Notes: a model not told the origin generated them from the letters alone. Counted from the first letter of the stretch, positions 52,249 to 61,685 are shown. The stretch: 64,000 nucleotides of DNA from Bacteroidales bacterium (GCA_017962165.1 JAGCVW010000019.1:1-64000), one strand, 5' to 3'. Made by a program: numbers and translations.

Positions 52249-53556
52249 TTATTTCTGTCGGCAGAAAATCTGGATCGGGCAGCCGGTGAGGTCGAACTTC
52301 GCGCGGAGCTGATTTTCAAGGAAACGCTTGTAAGGATCCTTGATGTACTGCGGAAGGTTGCAGAAGAAAGCGAACGAAGGGAAACGCGTCGGGAGCTGGG
52401 TGATGTACTTGATCTTGATGTACTTTCCCTTTGTGCTCGGCGGAGGGGTCTCCTCGATAATCGGCAGGAGTTCCTCGTTGAGGCGCGCGGTGGAAATCTT
52501 TCTGGAATAATTCTCGTAAACGCGGGCTACGGCATCAAGCACATCGCTGATGCGCTGCATCTTCAGTACCGAAGTAAATACGATGGGCACGTCTGTAAAA
52601 GGCGCAATCCTTTCGCGAAGAGCCTTCTCGTAGTCTCGGAGAGTGTTGCTGTCTTTTATGAACAGGTCCCATTTATTAACTACCAGAACGCAGCCCTTGC
52701 GGTTCTTCAGGATCAGGTTGAAGATATTCATGTCCTGGGCCTCCATTCCAGTGGTGGCGTCTATCATCATCACGCAGACATCAGAGTGTTCGATAGCGCG
52801 GATTGAGCGCATCACTGAATAGAATTCCAGATCTTCATGGACCTTTGTCTTGCGGCGTATGCCGGCGGTGTCGACCAGCATGAATTCGTGGCCGAACTTA
52901 TTGTAATAGGTCTCGATGGAGTCACGCGTCGTGCCCGCCACGGGAGTAACTATGTTGCGCTCCTCGCCTAGAAGGGCGTTAGTTATCGAAGACTTGCCGA
53001 CATTTGGTTTTCCGACGATGGCGATGCGCGGAAGATCTTTGTGGGGGTCTTCGACTTCGGGCTCGTCGGGAAGGACGCGCACTATTTCGTCCAGCAGATC
53101 GCCTGTCCCGGAGCCGTTCGCCGCAGATATACTGTAGATTTCGCCGAGGCCCAGCGAATAGAACTGATAGGCGTCGAACATCTTTTCTCCGCTGTCGACC
53201 TTGTTGACGCAAAGCACCACAGGCTTCTTTGCGCGGCGCAGCACGTCGGCGATCTCGGAGTCATAGTCAGTGACGCCAGTCGCCGCCTCTACCATGAACA
53301 GGACTACATCGGCCTCGTTGATGGCGATCTGGACCTGCTCGCGGATGGCGCTTTCGAAGACGTCTTCCGAATTGGTCGTGTAACCACCCGTGTCCACTAC
53401 CGAGAACTCGCGGCCGCACCATTCGCAACGGCCGTAGTGGCGGTCGCGGGTGACGCCTTCAGTGGGGTCGACTATGGCCTGACGCATTCCGACCAGGCGG
53501 TTGAAGAGGGTGCTTTTGCCGACATTGGGCCGGCCGACTATGGCTACGAGACTCAT
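52249..53556 (-). CDS. der: Ribosome-associated GTPase Der (EngA)
   Basis: 435-residue double GTPase for 50S ribosome assembly. The two G domains are readable: [19 protein letters not shown] (about 4-22) and [19 protein letters not shown] (about 172-190), with NKVD/NKWD motifs, then a C-terminal KH-like domain ([16 protein letters not shown]). Last gene of engB-prs-orf88-der, which contains two GTPases of ribosome biogenesis. Confidence 0.96.
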   Translation of the reverse strand: MSLVAIVGRPNVGKSTLFNRLVGMRQAIVDPTEGVTRDRHYGRCEWCGREFSVVDTGGYTTNSEDVFESAIREQVQIAINEADVVLFMVEAATGVTDYDSEIADVLRRAKKPVVLCVNKVDSGEKMFDAYQFYSLGLGEIYSISAANGSGTGDLLDEIVRVLPDEPEVEDPHKDLPRIAIVGKPNVGKSSITNALLGEERNIVTPVAGTTRDSIETYYNKFGHEFMLVDTAGIRRKTKVHEDLEFYSVMRSIRAIEHSDVCVMMIDATTGMEAQDMNIFNLILKNRKGCVLVVNKWDLFIKDSNTLRDYEKALRERIAPFTDVPIVFTSVLKMQRISDVLDAVARVYENYSRKISTARLNEELLPIIEETPPPSTKGKYIKIKYITQLPTRFPSFAFFCNLPQYIKDPYKRFLENQLRAKFDLTGCPIQIFCRQK

Positions 53557-53559
53557 AGG

Positions 53560-53826
53560 CTATGGGGTTGATGATTCCCGATCGGGGCGGGAATGGGTGA
53601 AAAGGTCACAGCCTTCGCAGGCTTCGGTATAGTTGCCGTCGCACTTTACGCGCCCGGCATGGAGTTCGGCGTCGACATCCTTGAAGCAGCGTATCCCGCG
53701 CTTTTGCATCTCGGGGTTCGAGCCCACGTCGTACTTGGGGAACTCGCCGCCCTTCTTCAGAAGGAAGACGCACATCCCGAGCACTCCCAGGCCCAGAATT
53801 ATCGCTGCCGCAACGAAGGTCGTCAT
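53560..53826 (-). CDS. Small membrane protein with a cysteine cluster
   Basis: 88 residues. A single N-terminal helix (VAAAIILGLGVLGMCVFLL, about 5-23) anchors it; the rest holds five cysteines, including GIRCFKDVDAE, VKCDGNYTEACEGCDLF. I recall similar short Bacteroidales proteins but know no function. The cysteine pattern could bind a metal or cluster. It overlaps prs by ATGA (53823-53826) and lies 3 nt before der, so it is firmly part of that operon. Confidence 0.7.
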   Translation of the reverse strand: MTTFVAAAIILGLGVLGMCVFLLKKGGEFPKYDVGSNPEMQKRGIRCFKDVDAELHAGRVKCDGNYTEACEGCDLFTHSRPDRESSTP

Positions 53827-54800
53827 TTATCGAATTCGGGGCTGATTGCTTCGTAGTTGTAGACCTTGTCGATGATGGACGCGAACACGGCCGCCATGGA
53901 CAGGATCCTGATCTTCGGGTCGCCTTCCAACTCGGGATGAGGGATGGTGTCGGTGATGAAGACTTCCTTGAGCGAGGAGTCGTGTATGCGCTGGACGGCA
54001 TCGCCGCTGAGCATGCCGTGGGTCGCGCAGGCCCTGACGCTGAGTGCGCCCATGTCCATCAGCACGTCGGCCGCCTTGCAGAGGGTGCCTGCGGTATCGA
54101 TCATGTCGTCGATGATGACGATGTTCTTGCCCTCGACCTCGCCGATGGCGGTGATGCTGCCGACTACATTCGCCCTTACGCGGACTTTGTGGCAGATAAT
54201 CATCGGGGTGCCGAGCGCCTTGGAATAGAGGTTGGCCTTCTTGGCTCCGCCCATGTCGGGGGCCGCGATTGCCAGATCCTTGATCTTCATCTTGCGGAGC
54301 ATCGGGAGGAACACCCATGATCCGGAGACATGGTCGACCGGGATGTCGAAGAAGCCCTGGATCTGGTCGGCATGGAGGTCGCAGGTCATGACGCGGTCGG
54401 CGCCGGCCGCCGTAAGCAGGTTAGCGACGAGTTTCGCGCCGATAGCAACGCGCGGACGGTCCTTTCTGTCCTGGCGTGCCCAGCCGAAATAAGGTATAAC
54501 AGCAACCACGGTATCGGCAGAGGCGCGCTTTGCAGCGTCTATTGCCAGAAGGAGCTCCATGAGATTGTCTGTCGGGGGTATCGTAGACTGGATGATGTAG
54601 ACGGAGGCGCCGCGAACGCTCTCATTGTACTGGGGCTGGAACTCGCCGTCGCTGAAGCGGGTCACGGTCATATCGCCAATGTGGTAGGGACGCTCGTCGT
54701 TGTCCAGGCGCTCGATCTTGTTCAACTCCTCGACTACTCTGCATGCGAAGTCCTTCGAGGCATCGCATGCAAACAACTCCATTCTGTGATTGTGTTGCAT
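53823..54800 (-). CDS. prs: Ribose-phosphate pyrophosphokinase
   Basis: 325-residue enzyme making PRPP from ribose-5-phosphate and ATP, the precursor for nucleotides, His, Trp and NAD. Family blocks: RFSDGEFQPQYNESVRG, IPYFGWARQDRKD, the catalytic region with TCDLHADQIQGFF and the PRPP-binding VIIDDMIDTAGTL. Second gene of the engB operon, 4 nt after engB. PRPP is also the substrate of Apt, encoded elsewhere in this window. Confidence 0.95.
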   Translation of the reverse strand: MQHNHRMELFACDASKDFACRVVEELNKIERLDNDERPYHIGDMTVTRFSDGEFQPQYNESVRGASVYIIQSTIPPTDNLMELLLAIDAAKRASADTVVAVIPYFGWARQDRKDRPRVAIGAKLVANLLTAAGADRVMTCDLHADQIQGFFDIPVDHVSGSWVFLPMLRKMKIKDLAIAAPDMGGAKKANLYSKALGTPMIICHKVRVRANVVGSITAIGEVEGKNIVIIDDMIDTAGTLCKAADVLMDMGALSVRACATHGMLSGDAVQRIHDSSLKEVFITDTIPHPELEGDPKIRILSMAAVFASIIDKVYNYEAISPEFDK

Positions 54801-54804
54801 AGGG

Positions 54805-55401
54805 TTACAAAGATTTCAGTATGTTTTCGATATAATCAAGTATCTCGTCGCGTCCTGCGCCCGACTGGGCCGAACTCTCAAACATTGGCGGCATCTCTTC
54901 CCACTCCTGCGAGAGGATCTCCTTGTCCTTTTCTATCTGAGCCTTCAGGACATTGGGGCCGGACTTGTCGCCCTTGGTGAAAATGATTCCGAAAGGAATT
55001 CCGTGTTCGCCGAGCTCGCGGATAAAGTCCTGGTCTATCCGGGTTATGTCGTGGCGGCTGTCCACCAGCACGAAGAGCATCACAAGTTCTTCGCTGCCAA
55101 GAATATAGTCGTTGATGACGGCCTTCAGTTCGTCGCGGCCTTTCTGGCCGAGTTTTGCGTATCCGTAACCGGGAAGATCCACCAGATACCACTGGTCGTT
55201 GATCAGGAAATGATTCACCAGTTTTGTCTTTCCGGGAGTGGAGGAGGTCATCGCCAGGCGTCCGTTACGGCAGAGCATGTTGATAAGGCTGCTCTTGCCG
55301 ACATTGCTTCTGCCGATAAAAGCGAACTCCGGCAGCTTCCTTTGTGGCTTGCCCGCCACTCTGGTGCTGCTTCCGGCAAATGTTGCGCTGATGATTTTCA
55401 T
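54805..55401 (-). CDS. engB: Ribosome biogenesis GTP-binding protein EngB (YsxC/YihA)
   Basis: 198-residue GTPase for large-subunit assembly and cell division. G1 is in FIGRSNVGKSSLINMLC, with G3 LVDLPGYGYAKLG and G4 FTKGDKSGPN. The start ATG is about 18 nt after an exact -7 box. First gene of engB-prs-orf88-der. Confidence 0.95.
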   Translation of the reverse strand: MKIISATFAGSSTRVAGKPQRKLPEFAFIGRSNVGKSSLINMLCRNGRLAMTSSTPGKTKLVNHFLINDQWYLVDLPGYGYAKLGQKGRDELKAVINDYILGSEELVMLFVLVDSRHDITRIDQDFIRELGEHGIPFGIIFTKGDKSGPNVLKAQIEKDKEILSQEWEEMPPMFESSAQSGAGRDEILDYIENILKSL

Positions 55402-55419
55402 TTTGACCTAACCGCAACA

Positions 55420-55427
55420 CAAATATA
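55420..55427 (-). promoter_or_regulatory. -7 box for the engB operon
   Basis: TATATTTG on the minus strand, exact match, 18 nt before the engB ATG. Repeat copy 3 begins 21 nt further upstream. Confidence 0.5.
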
Positions 55428-55448
55428 AATATTTTTCGGCAATGGAAT

Positions 55449-55525
55449 CTACAGGGTAGGCCCGAAAATGGCTTACCCTGTGACTTTTTTCCACAGGGTA
55501 CGGGCAAAAAGGCCTTACCCTGTGG
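55449..55525 (-). repeat. REP/BIME-like repeat copy 3, inverted
   Basis: Reverse complement of copies 1 and 2: the minus strand reads CACAGGGTAAGGCC onward with the same first 61 nt. Only unit B differs, ending TACCCTGTAG. It lies in the 181 bp between engB and the histidine kinase gene, far from the RAYT (3.3 kb), so it is a dispersed copy. Confidence 0.75.
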
Positions 55526-55582
55526 ATTTTTCCCTTGAAGTGATTACTCCGACGAGTGCGGGGTACGAATCCGAGGGGAGGA

Positions 55583-58500
55583 TTATTCCTTCGGGTAACG
55601 GATGGTGAAGCAGGCGCCGCCGAGCTTGAAGCTGCGCGAGTAGGCGATGGCGGCGCCGCACCTCTCGAGGATGCTCTTGCAGATAGACAGGCCGAGGCCG
55701 CTGCCGCTCGATTTGGTAGTGAACTTAGGAGTAAAGAGCTTAGGCATATTCTCCTCCGGAACGCCGGGGCCGTTGTCCTCGAAGACAATTTCGTAGAAGC
55801 CCGGATCTGAGCCATTCCTCAGCGAAACAAGAACCTTTGCGCCGGAGATACCCTCACAGGCCTGGACGGCGTTGTTGAGCAGATTGACGAACACGCGGAC
55901 AAGCTGCGGGCGCGGGCCTCGGATTACAACATCCGGCAGTCCCAGATACTCGAACTCCACGCCCGGACGGGTGTCGTACATGTCCACTTCGTCGCGCAGC
56001 AACTCATCCAGCCTGATCTCGACAGGTTCCTCGGAATAAAGCTTTGCGAAATCTGAGAACTGGTTGGCAGTCTCGGTCAGGACATCGATATGGTCAAGAA
56101 GAATCGTAGCCATGTCGTCGAACTTGGTCTGCCAGCTGGGATCGCCATTCGCTTTGAGCCTCTGTATGCGCTGGATCTGAAGGCGCATCGGAGTCAGAGG
56201 GTTCTTGATCTCATGGGCCACGTTGCGGGCCATCTCACTCCACGCCTTGTCGCGCTCGGCCTGGGCCAGGGCTTTGGTCGAAGCGGTAAGGTCGGTGACC
56301 ATGCGGTTGTAGGACTGGACCAGCGAGGAGATTTCGTCCTGCCTGTCGTAGGAGATGTACTCGAGGCGGTCGACTCCGCCGGCCTCCATCTTGCGGCTCA
56401 TCTCGGAGATGGGCCGGAAGGTCCTGTCGACCGCGTAGGAGATAAGCGCGAGCGAAAGGAGCAGCAGGATCACGAAGACGATCACGATGCTGATGGTATG
56501 GGTGGCGGCGTCGAGCTGGAAATCGTAGTTGCGCTCCATGTAAGGCGAAGCGAAGATGGCGACTATGTTGCCGTCGGAGCCCATGACCGGGGCGTACATG
56601 GTGTAGATCCAGCGTGTGCCGTATTTCTCGCGCTGGATGTAGTAGCCCTCGCTCAGGTACATTATATGGTAATAGGCGTTCTCATTGAGGCGGCTGCCGA
56701 GCACCATCTTCTCGAAAAGCTCGGGGGAGGTAGACATGAGGATGCGGCCGTCGGGACGGAAGATCGAGATGTCCGAGCCGGAGTTGTCGGAGACCCTGCG
56801 GATCAGGGCGAGCGTCTCGCGGGAGAACAGGGCGTCGCTCGAGCTGTAGCTGCGAAGGCCGGCCTGGAGCATGGTGCGGATGGAGTTGGTCTTGTCGGCC
56901 ATCATGGTCCTGGCATTGGCTTCGTTGCGCCCGAAAACGAAGGTGACGCTGAAGGTGACGAGCACGGCCATGGTCGCGGTAAGGGAAACGGTCGTCAGGA
57001 TCGTGATCGTCTTCTTGAAGGAGTTCGGAGCGAGTGCGGCGCGGCCCTCGGACTTCCCTGCGAAGATGCTCGCGAAAAGGAAGAAGATCAGGGTTACGAG
57101 CGCCAGGGCCAGCAGGTTCGAATCTACGGTCTTGTACTGGCGCGAAATGATGATGATCTCGTCTTCCGAGACCTGGTTCACGAAATGCAGGTAACCGCCC
57201 GAGACGTATTCGGTTTCCTTGAGGGAACGGAACCCGGCGAGTTTCTCCTCGGTCAGGCGGGTCGGATAGGCGTACGAGCCCTTGAGGTACTGGCGGTCGC
57301 GGCCCTTATATTTGGCATATGAATATCTCCACGGTATTTCGTCAGACTTGTTGTCCAGGCCAAGGACTGAAGAGAGAGACCGGCCGCCGTCGCCGGACTT
57401 AGGCTCGATGCTGACGTAGATAGTATTCTGGCCCTGGTCTTCGACATAGTACTGGAACGCACCAACATACCTGCTTCGCTGGCCCGAAAGCGGAGCGTAG
57501 AAGAAGCGGGAATTCTGGGCGATGCGGGTCCCGGACTCAAGGCCGAGGCCGTCGGAGTCGCCGCCGATCTGGACCCTGACGTCGTAGTCGGACAGCACCC
57601 TGAAGAGATAGTTGTCGATGATGCGCTCGCGGGCGAACTGGGTATTCTCTTCCGAGCCGGAGGCACGGCTGAGGACTTCGTCGGCGGCAATCTGGTTCTC
57701 GGCCTTCTTCAGCTGCTCCTCTACTGCATTGTCACGGTCGTTCGCAAGGTTCTCCGCCCATGACGAGGCAATCACCTGCTCCCGTTCGAAGCCCATGGAG
57801 GTAGTCGCCAAAACCAGATAAAGCGCAAGCACGAGCGAGGCGATCACCCTGCACGGCACCGAGAGAAGGTTGACTTCCCTGCGGCGGCTCAGGACCGGGG
57901 TCAGGAGCACGGCCAGCAGAATGATGGCACTGAGCATTAGAACGAAAGTGCCCAGCACGGCGGCCGATTCCCAGCTCAGCATGTCGAGCTTCGTGAGGTC
58001 AAGGCTGATGTGGGTATAGACGAAAACCTTGAAGAGTTCAATATAGGAGAATGCGAAGATTCCAAGCATGAAGAGCGCGTCCGCCACTACGGCGACGACA
58101 CGCCCGGCGCGGGTCTTGATCCCGGCCCAGAGGCTTTCGCGGCACAGGAACAGGCAGAGCGCGACCATGAAGGTGATGATGTTGATCACCAGGATCACGG
58201 AAATCTGGCTGAGCTCGCCCTCGGTGAGGGGATACCATTTGGCCAGGGCGACAGTGGAGAGCAGCAGGAGTCCTATGGACACGAGCGAGCCGCGGAGGGT
58301 GGGCGCCGATTTGAGGCGGACTATGATGCCCAGGGCAAACAGAAGGAACGCGATCCAGACCAACTGGGTCGGGAGTTTACTCCGAACAGGAAGTGACTCG
58401 TAGACCACCTTGAAGACGGGCTGGCCGGCGTAGGAAACGCTCGTGCCATCAGGAGTGTGAAGATTGCGAATCGAATAACCTTCGTCGAGACGGAGCTTGT

Positions 58501-58975
58501 CGTTGCCGTCCAGTTTAAGGCCCACGACCACAGATACCAGTCCCCTGTCAACCCTCTTCACCAGATAGCTCTCCTGCTGGTTGAGCTTAAGGTAGGTGTA
58601 GTAAGAGTTAAGGTCGAGGAAAGGAGTCTGGGCAATACCGCGCCGGCGGTAACGGATGGAATACGAACGGCGGACGATGTCGTCGTTAGCGACCGGGAAC
58701 TGGTTGGCCCACGACTGGAGACGGTCGCTGACATAGCGGTACACGACCATGTCGGCGGGCAGTTTGCCCAGGTTCATCCACTGGTCGGGAGAGCCTTCGA
58801 AGGCGCGCTCGGCGAAGGCGTCGAGGCCCTGGAGCCTCTGGCTCAGAGCCGCCTCGACGCGACGCGCCTCGCGCCGGGTGTCTCCCTTGGCCTTGGGAGT
58901 AAAGAGCGAAATGGCGAACAGCAACACTGCAGCGCCTATGAACACGGCCGGAAGTAGTTTGCGACTTGGTTTCAT
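55583..58975 (-). CDS. Very large membrane sensor histidine kinase (NtrY-like)
   Basis: 1130 residues. About ten hydrophobic segments lie between residue 9 and about 860: one at 9-27, a group near 205-400, and the last before HAMP. A HAMP domain (FRPISEMSRKMEAGG) precedes the histidine kinase core: phospho-acceptor His921 in NVAHEIKNPLTP, N box NLLNNAVQA (about 1032), and G box EDNGPGVPEE. The sensory half is much longer than in usual kinases and holds two extracytoplasmic regions. It overlaps rlmH by ATGA. An NtrC-like regulator gene lies four genes upstream (cmk, ispH, efp and rlmH between them); pairing is inference. Confidence 0.88.
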   Translation of the reverse strand: MKPSRKLLPAVFIGAAVLLFAISLFTPKAKGDTRREARRVEAALSQRLQGLDAFAERAFEGSPDQWMNLGKLPADMVVYRYVSDRLQSWANQFPVANDDIVRRSYSIRYRRRGIAQTPFLDLNSYYTYLKLNQQESYLVKRVDRGLVSVVVGLKLDGNDKLRLDEGYSIRNLHTPDGTSVSYAGQPVFKVVYESLPVRSKLPTQLVWIAFLLFALGIIVRLKSAPTLRGSLVSIGLLLLSTVALAKWYPLTEGELSQISVILVINIITFMVALCLFLCRESLWAGIKTRAGRVVAVVADALFMLGIFAFSYIELFKVFVYTHISLDLTKLDMLSWESAAVLGTFVLMLSAIILLAVLLTPVLSRRREVNLLSVPCRVIASLVLALYLVLATTSMGFEREQVIASSWAENLANDRDNAVEEQLKKAENQIAADEVLSRASGSEENTQFARERIIDNYLFRVLSDYDVRVQIGGDSDGLGLESGTRIAQNSRFFYAPLSGQRSRYVGAFQYYVEDQGQNTIYVSIEPKSGDGGRSLSSVLGLDNKSDEIPWRYSYAKYKGRDRQYLKGSYAYPTRLTEEKLAGFRSLKETEYVSGGYLHFVNQVSEDEIIIISRQYKTVDSNLLALALVTLIFFLFASIFAGKSEGRAALAPNSFKKTITILTTVSLTATMAVLVTFSVTFVFGRNEANARTMMADKTNSIRTMLQAGLRSYSSSDALFSRETLALIRRVSDNSGSDISIFRPDGRILMSTSPELFEKMVLGSRLNENAYYHIMYLSEGYYIQREKYGTRWIYTMYAPVMGSDGNIVAIFASPYMERNYDFQLDAATHTISIVIVFVILLLLSLALISYAVDRTFRPISEMSRKMEAGGVDRLEYISYDRQDEISSLVQSYNRMVTDLTASTKALAQAERDKAWSEMARNVAHEIKNPLTPMRLQIQRIQRLKANGDPSWQTKFDDMATILLDHIDVLTETANQFSDFAKLYSEEPVEIRLDELLRDEVDMYDTRPGVEFEYLGLPDVVIRGPRPQLVRVFVNLLNNAVQACEGISGAKVLVSLRNGSDPGFYEIVFEDNGPGVPEENMPKLFTPKFTTKSSGSGLGLSICKSILERCGAAIAYSRSFKLGGACFTIRYPKE

Positions 58976-59442
58976 TCGTGGTGGTACGACTCTCCCTTGA
59001 GGATGGTCAGAGCGCGGTATAGCTGTTCAACAAAAATCGTGCGCACCATCTGGTGCGAAAAAGTCATCTTCGAAAGGGATATCATCCCGCCGGCGCGCTC
59101 GTACACCTCAGGGCTGAATCCGTAGGCGCCGCCGACTGCGAAAACGAGGTCGCGCCCGGAGGCCAGACGCTTCTGCAGCCAGTCGGCGAACTCCACCGAA
59201 CGGAATTCCTTGCCGCGTTCGTCCAGAAGGATCAGCTCGTCGGAGTCCTTGAGCGCCTTCAAAATAAGTTTCCCCTCGGCGGATTTGATTTGTTCCTTAC
59301 TGAGGGCGGAGACGTTTTTGAGCTCCGGTATTTCGCGTACGGAGAAGGGTATATAGTGGAGAAGCCTGGAAGAATACACTTCCAGGCCTTCGGATACCCA
59401 CTTGATGTCGGTCTTCCCGACTGTAAGAAGCGAAACTCGCAA
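58972..59442 (-). CDS. rlmH: 23S rRNA pseudouridine-1915 N3-methyltransferase RlmH
   Basis: 156-residue SPOUT-fold methyltransferase acting on Psi1915 of helix 69. The S-adenosylmethionine knot region is in LVFAVGGAYGFSPEVY and the C-terminus LYRALTILKGESYHHE is diagnostic. It lies 1 nt after efp and overlaps the histidine kinase gene by 4 nt. Confidence 0.95.
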   Translation of the reverse strand: MRVSLLTVGKTDIKWVSEGLEVYSSRLLHYIPFSVREIPELKNVSALSKEQIKSAEGKLILKALKDSDELILLDERGKEFRSVEFADWLQKRLASGRDLVFAVGGAYGFSPEVYERAGGMISLSKMTFSHQMVRTIFVEQLYRALTILKGESYHHE

Positions 59443-59443
59443 G

Positions 59444-60010
59444 CTAGACTCTCTGGCCGTAGGTGCGGTCGGTAGTATTGACCGTGATAGTATCGCCCTG
59501 GTTGATGAAGAGCGGAACCATGATCTTCGCGCCGGTCTCGAGGGTGACTTCCTTGAGGGCGGATGTAGTAGCGGTATTACCCTTCACGGCAGGCTCGGCA
59601 TAGGTAACCTCGAGGGTTACGTAAGTCGGGAGCTCGCAGGTAAGGCAGCGCTCTTCCTCTCCGGTCACGAACATCATCTCCACATGCTGGCCCTCTTTCA
59701 TGAGGTCTGAATTCTCCACTACGTCGTGGGGAAGAGTAATCTGCTCGTATGTCTCTTCATGCATGAAGTTGAAGGCCTCGCCGTCGTCGTAGAGGAACTG
59801 GTAGGGCCTGCGCTCGACCTCGATAGTCTCGATCTTGGCGCCGGCGGTGAAGGTGTTCTCCAGGATGCGGCCGTTCTCCAGGTTGCGGAGCTTGGTCTTC
59901 ACGAAAGCGGGGCCCTTGCCCGGCTTGACGTGCTGGAACCAGACGATCATGCACGGTTTGTCGTTGTACTTCAGGTAAAGTCCGTTTTTGAAATCAGCTG
60001 TTGTTGCCAT
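59444..60010 (-). CDS. efp: Translation elongation factor P
   Basis: 188-residue factor that relieves stalling at polyproline. Three OB-like domains; the tip loop PGKGPAFVKTKLRN carries the modifiable lysine position (K in PGKGPAF), and the C-terminal GAKIMVPLFINQGDTITVNTT is typical. First gene of efp-rlmH-kinase, with its own -7 box (60042-60049). Confidence 0.95.
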   Translation of the reverse strand: MATTADFKNGLYLKYNDKPCMIVWFQHVKPGKGPAFVKTKLRNLENGRILENTFTAGAKIETIEVERRPYQFLYDDGEAFNFMHEETYEQITLPHDVVENSDLMKEGQHVEMMFVTGEEERCLTCELPTYVTLEVTYAEPAVKGNTATTSALKEVTLETGAKIMVPLFINQGDTITVNTTDRTYGQRV

Positions 60011-60041
60011 ATAAGTATTGGATTGAATTATCTAAATCGCA

Positions 60042-60049
60042 CAAATATA
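60042..60049 (-). promoter_or_regulatory. -7 box for efp
   Basis: TATATTTG on the minus strand, an exact match, 31 nt before the efp ATG. Upstream of it lies a perfect 12 bp hairpin (60061-60090). Confidence 0.5.
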
Positions 60050-60060
60050 ATAAAACTTCA

Positions 60061-60090
60061 GTTACTTTGCCCCCGCAAGGGCAAAGTAAC
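60061..60090. repeat. Perfect hairpin with ACTTTGCCC arms
   Basis: GTTACTTTGCCC (60061-60072) pairs perfectly with GGGCAAAGTAAC (60079-60090) round CCGCAA. A similar hairpin starts 24 nt downstream on the plus strand, and that one is the terminator of ispH; this one has no T-run on either side. Confidence 0.65.
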
Positions 60091-60103
60091 CCTCAAAACG
60101 GCG

Positions 60104-60143
60104 AAAAAACACAGTTACTTTGCTCTCGGAGGGGCAAAGTAGC
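60104..60143 (-). terminator. Terminator of ispH
   Basis: On the minus strand the stem GCTACTTTGCCCC...AGCAAAGTAAC (60143-60114, 12 bp with two G-U pairs) is followed by TGTG and six T (60109-60104). The ispH stop codon begins at its edge. The sequence is a diverged copy of the hairpin at 60061-60090. Confidence 0.7.
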
Positions 60144-61003
60144 TAAAAAATGGAAACGAACGCTCCGACCTCTTCGAGAAGCCAGCGGGGAGTGCTGGTA
60201 GCTCCGGAGACGCCGACAGTATCGCCGTCGCGGAACCATTCGCGCTGAATTTCGGAGACGCCGCCCACGACATAGGTGCGGGGGTTGACGCTGCGGCAGA
60301 GGTCGCTGAGCACGCGGCCGTTGGAGCTGGCCTTGCCGGTGACGAACACTACGGCGTCGTGGGCGCGGGCGAACTCGGCCAGGGCGTCGTGGCGGGTTGC
60401 GACCTGGCGGCAGATGGTGCGGTGGACACGCAGCCCGGGAAGGCCGCCCTCCAGCAACCCGCACACCTCTCGGTACCCCACCGGACTCATGGTCGTCTGG
60501 GAGAAGATGTCGGCTCCCTCGGAAGGGCCGTCCGGAACGGAGAGCAGTTCGCGCGCCTGATCCATATTCTCAACCACCCACACGCGCCCGCGGGCGTTCC
60601 CGACCAGGCCGATGACCTCGGGGTGGCCTTTCTTGCCGTAGATGATCACATCGCCGGGCGCGGCAGCGATCTTGCGCTGGATCCCGAGCACCACCGGACA
60701 GGTGCAGTCGATAATCTCGAAACCCTGGCGGCGCAGGTTTTCGGAGGTTTTGGGGGCCTCGCCATGGGCTCGGATGATCACCGTCCTGCCTTCGCCACCC
60801 ATCTGCTCAAGCTCGGCCGCGCTGACCGGTTCGAGCCCAAGGGAGGCAAGGCGCTCAAGTTCGGATTCGTTGTGGACCACGGGGCCCAGCGAGTAAAGGG
60901 TAGTCCCCGGATGCGAGGCAAGGAAATCCTCGGCGCTGCCTATCGCGCGGATCACTCCGCCGCAGAAGCCGCCGCTCGAGTCGATTTCGACCTTCTTAAT
61001 CAT
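60143..61003 (-). CDS. ispH: 4-hydroxy-3-methylbut-2-enyl diphosphate reductase IspH
   Basis: 286-residue [4Fe-4S] enzyme, last step of the MEP isoprenoid pathway. The three cluster cysteines are in SGGFCGGVIRAI, IDCTCPVV and HRTICRQVATRHD. The length is normal. The ATG overlaps the cmk stop by 8 nt. It is the last gene of the dnaX-lptB-regulator-cmk-ispH set. Confidence 0.95.
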   Translation of the reverse strand: MIKKVEIDSSGGFCGGVIRAIGSAEDFLASHPGTTLYSLGPVVHNESELERLASLGLEPVSAAELEQMGGEGRTVIIRAHGEAPKTSENLRRQGFEIIDCTCPVVLGIQRKIAAAPGDVIIYGKKGHPEVIGLVGNARGRVWVVENMDQARELLSVPDGPSEGADIFSQTTMSPVGYREVCGLLEGGLPGLRVHRTICRQVATRHDALAEFARAHDAVVFVTGKASSNGRVLSDLCRSVNPRTYVVGGVSEIQREWFRDGDTVGVSGATSTPRWLLEEVGAFVSIF

Positions 61004-61685
61004 CGTAGAGATTGAACTTGCCCTTGATAAGGCCCTTGACCCATGCGACTTCCTCGCTTATAGTCATGTTCGAATTGTCGAGGATGAAGGCGTCGGACGC
61101 ACGGCTGAGGGGCGAAGTCTCGCGGTGCGAATCAATATAGTCGCGCTGGCGGAGATTCTCCTGGACTTCTTCCAGGACGGGGTTCTCGCCCTTCATCACG
61201 AGTTCGTCGTAGCGGCGCTGGGCGCGCACTTCGGGAGCCGCGGTCATGAAGATCTTTATCTCGGCGTTCGGGAACACTGTAGTTCCGATATCGCGGCCGT
61301 CCATGATCACGCGCCCGCCTCCGGCGAGTTCGTGGAGCTTCGCGTCCACAAAGCGGCGCACATAAGGGACGGCCGCGATGGGACTTACCTGGCTGGAGAC
61401 TTCCATCGTTCGGATTTCCTTCTCGATGCACCTCTCGCCTATGAACGTCCTGTTGTCGCTGGCGAACCAGAGGTCCAGCCCCTGCAGGGCCGCCTCGAGC
61501 GCCGGGTTGATTTCGTTGGACGGGGAGATGAACTTCTCTTCCTGGGCGAAGAGCGTCACTCCGCGGTAAAGGGCGCCGGAATCCAGATAAAGGAAACCGA
61601 GTTCCTTTGCCATGAGTTTTGCGAACGAGCTCTTCCCGGTAGAGGAATAGCCGTCGATCGCGATGATGATATCGGGTACGGTCAT
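60996..61685 (-). CDS. cmk: Cytidylate kinase
   Basis: 229-residue (d)CMP kinase. Walker A is in IAIDGYSSTGKSSFAKLMA, and the substrate block DGRDIGTTVFPNAE is diagnostic, followed by the lid arginines near RQRDYIDS. It is 4 nt after the NtrC-like regulator gene and overlaps ispH. Confidence 0.95.
   Translation of the reverse strand: MTVPDIIIAIDGYSSTGKSSFAKLMAKELGFLYLDSGALYRGVTLFAQEEKFISPSNEINPALEAALQGLDLWFASDNRTFIGERCIEKEIRTMEVSSQVSPIAAVPYVRRFVDAKLHELAGGGRVIMDGRDIGTTVFPNAEIKIFMTAAPEVRAQRRYDELVMKGENPVLEEVQENLRQRDYIDSHRETSPLSRASDAFILDNSNMTISEEVAWVKGLIKGKFNLYDD

Noticed and set aside
52171..52806. Frame beginning in repeat copy 2
   Set aside because: Its start MPVPCGKKSQGK is only the repeat read in one frame; the rest is antisense to der.
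51935..55525. Repeats as a CRISPR array
   Set aside because: The units are palindromic, few, not regularly spaced and occur in both orientations; no cas gene is present.
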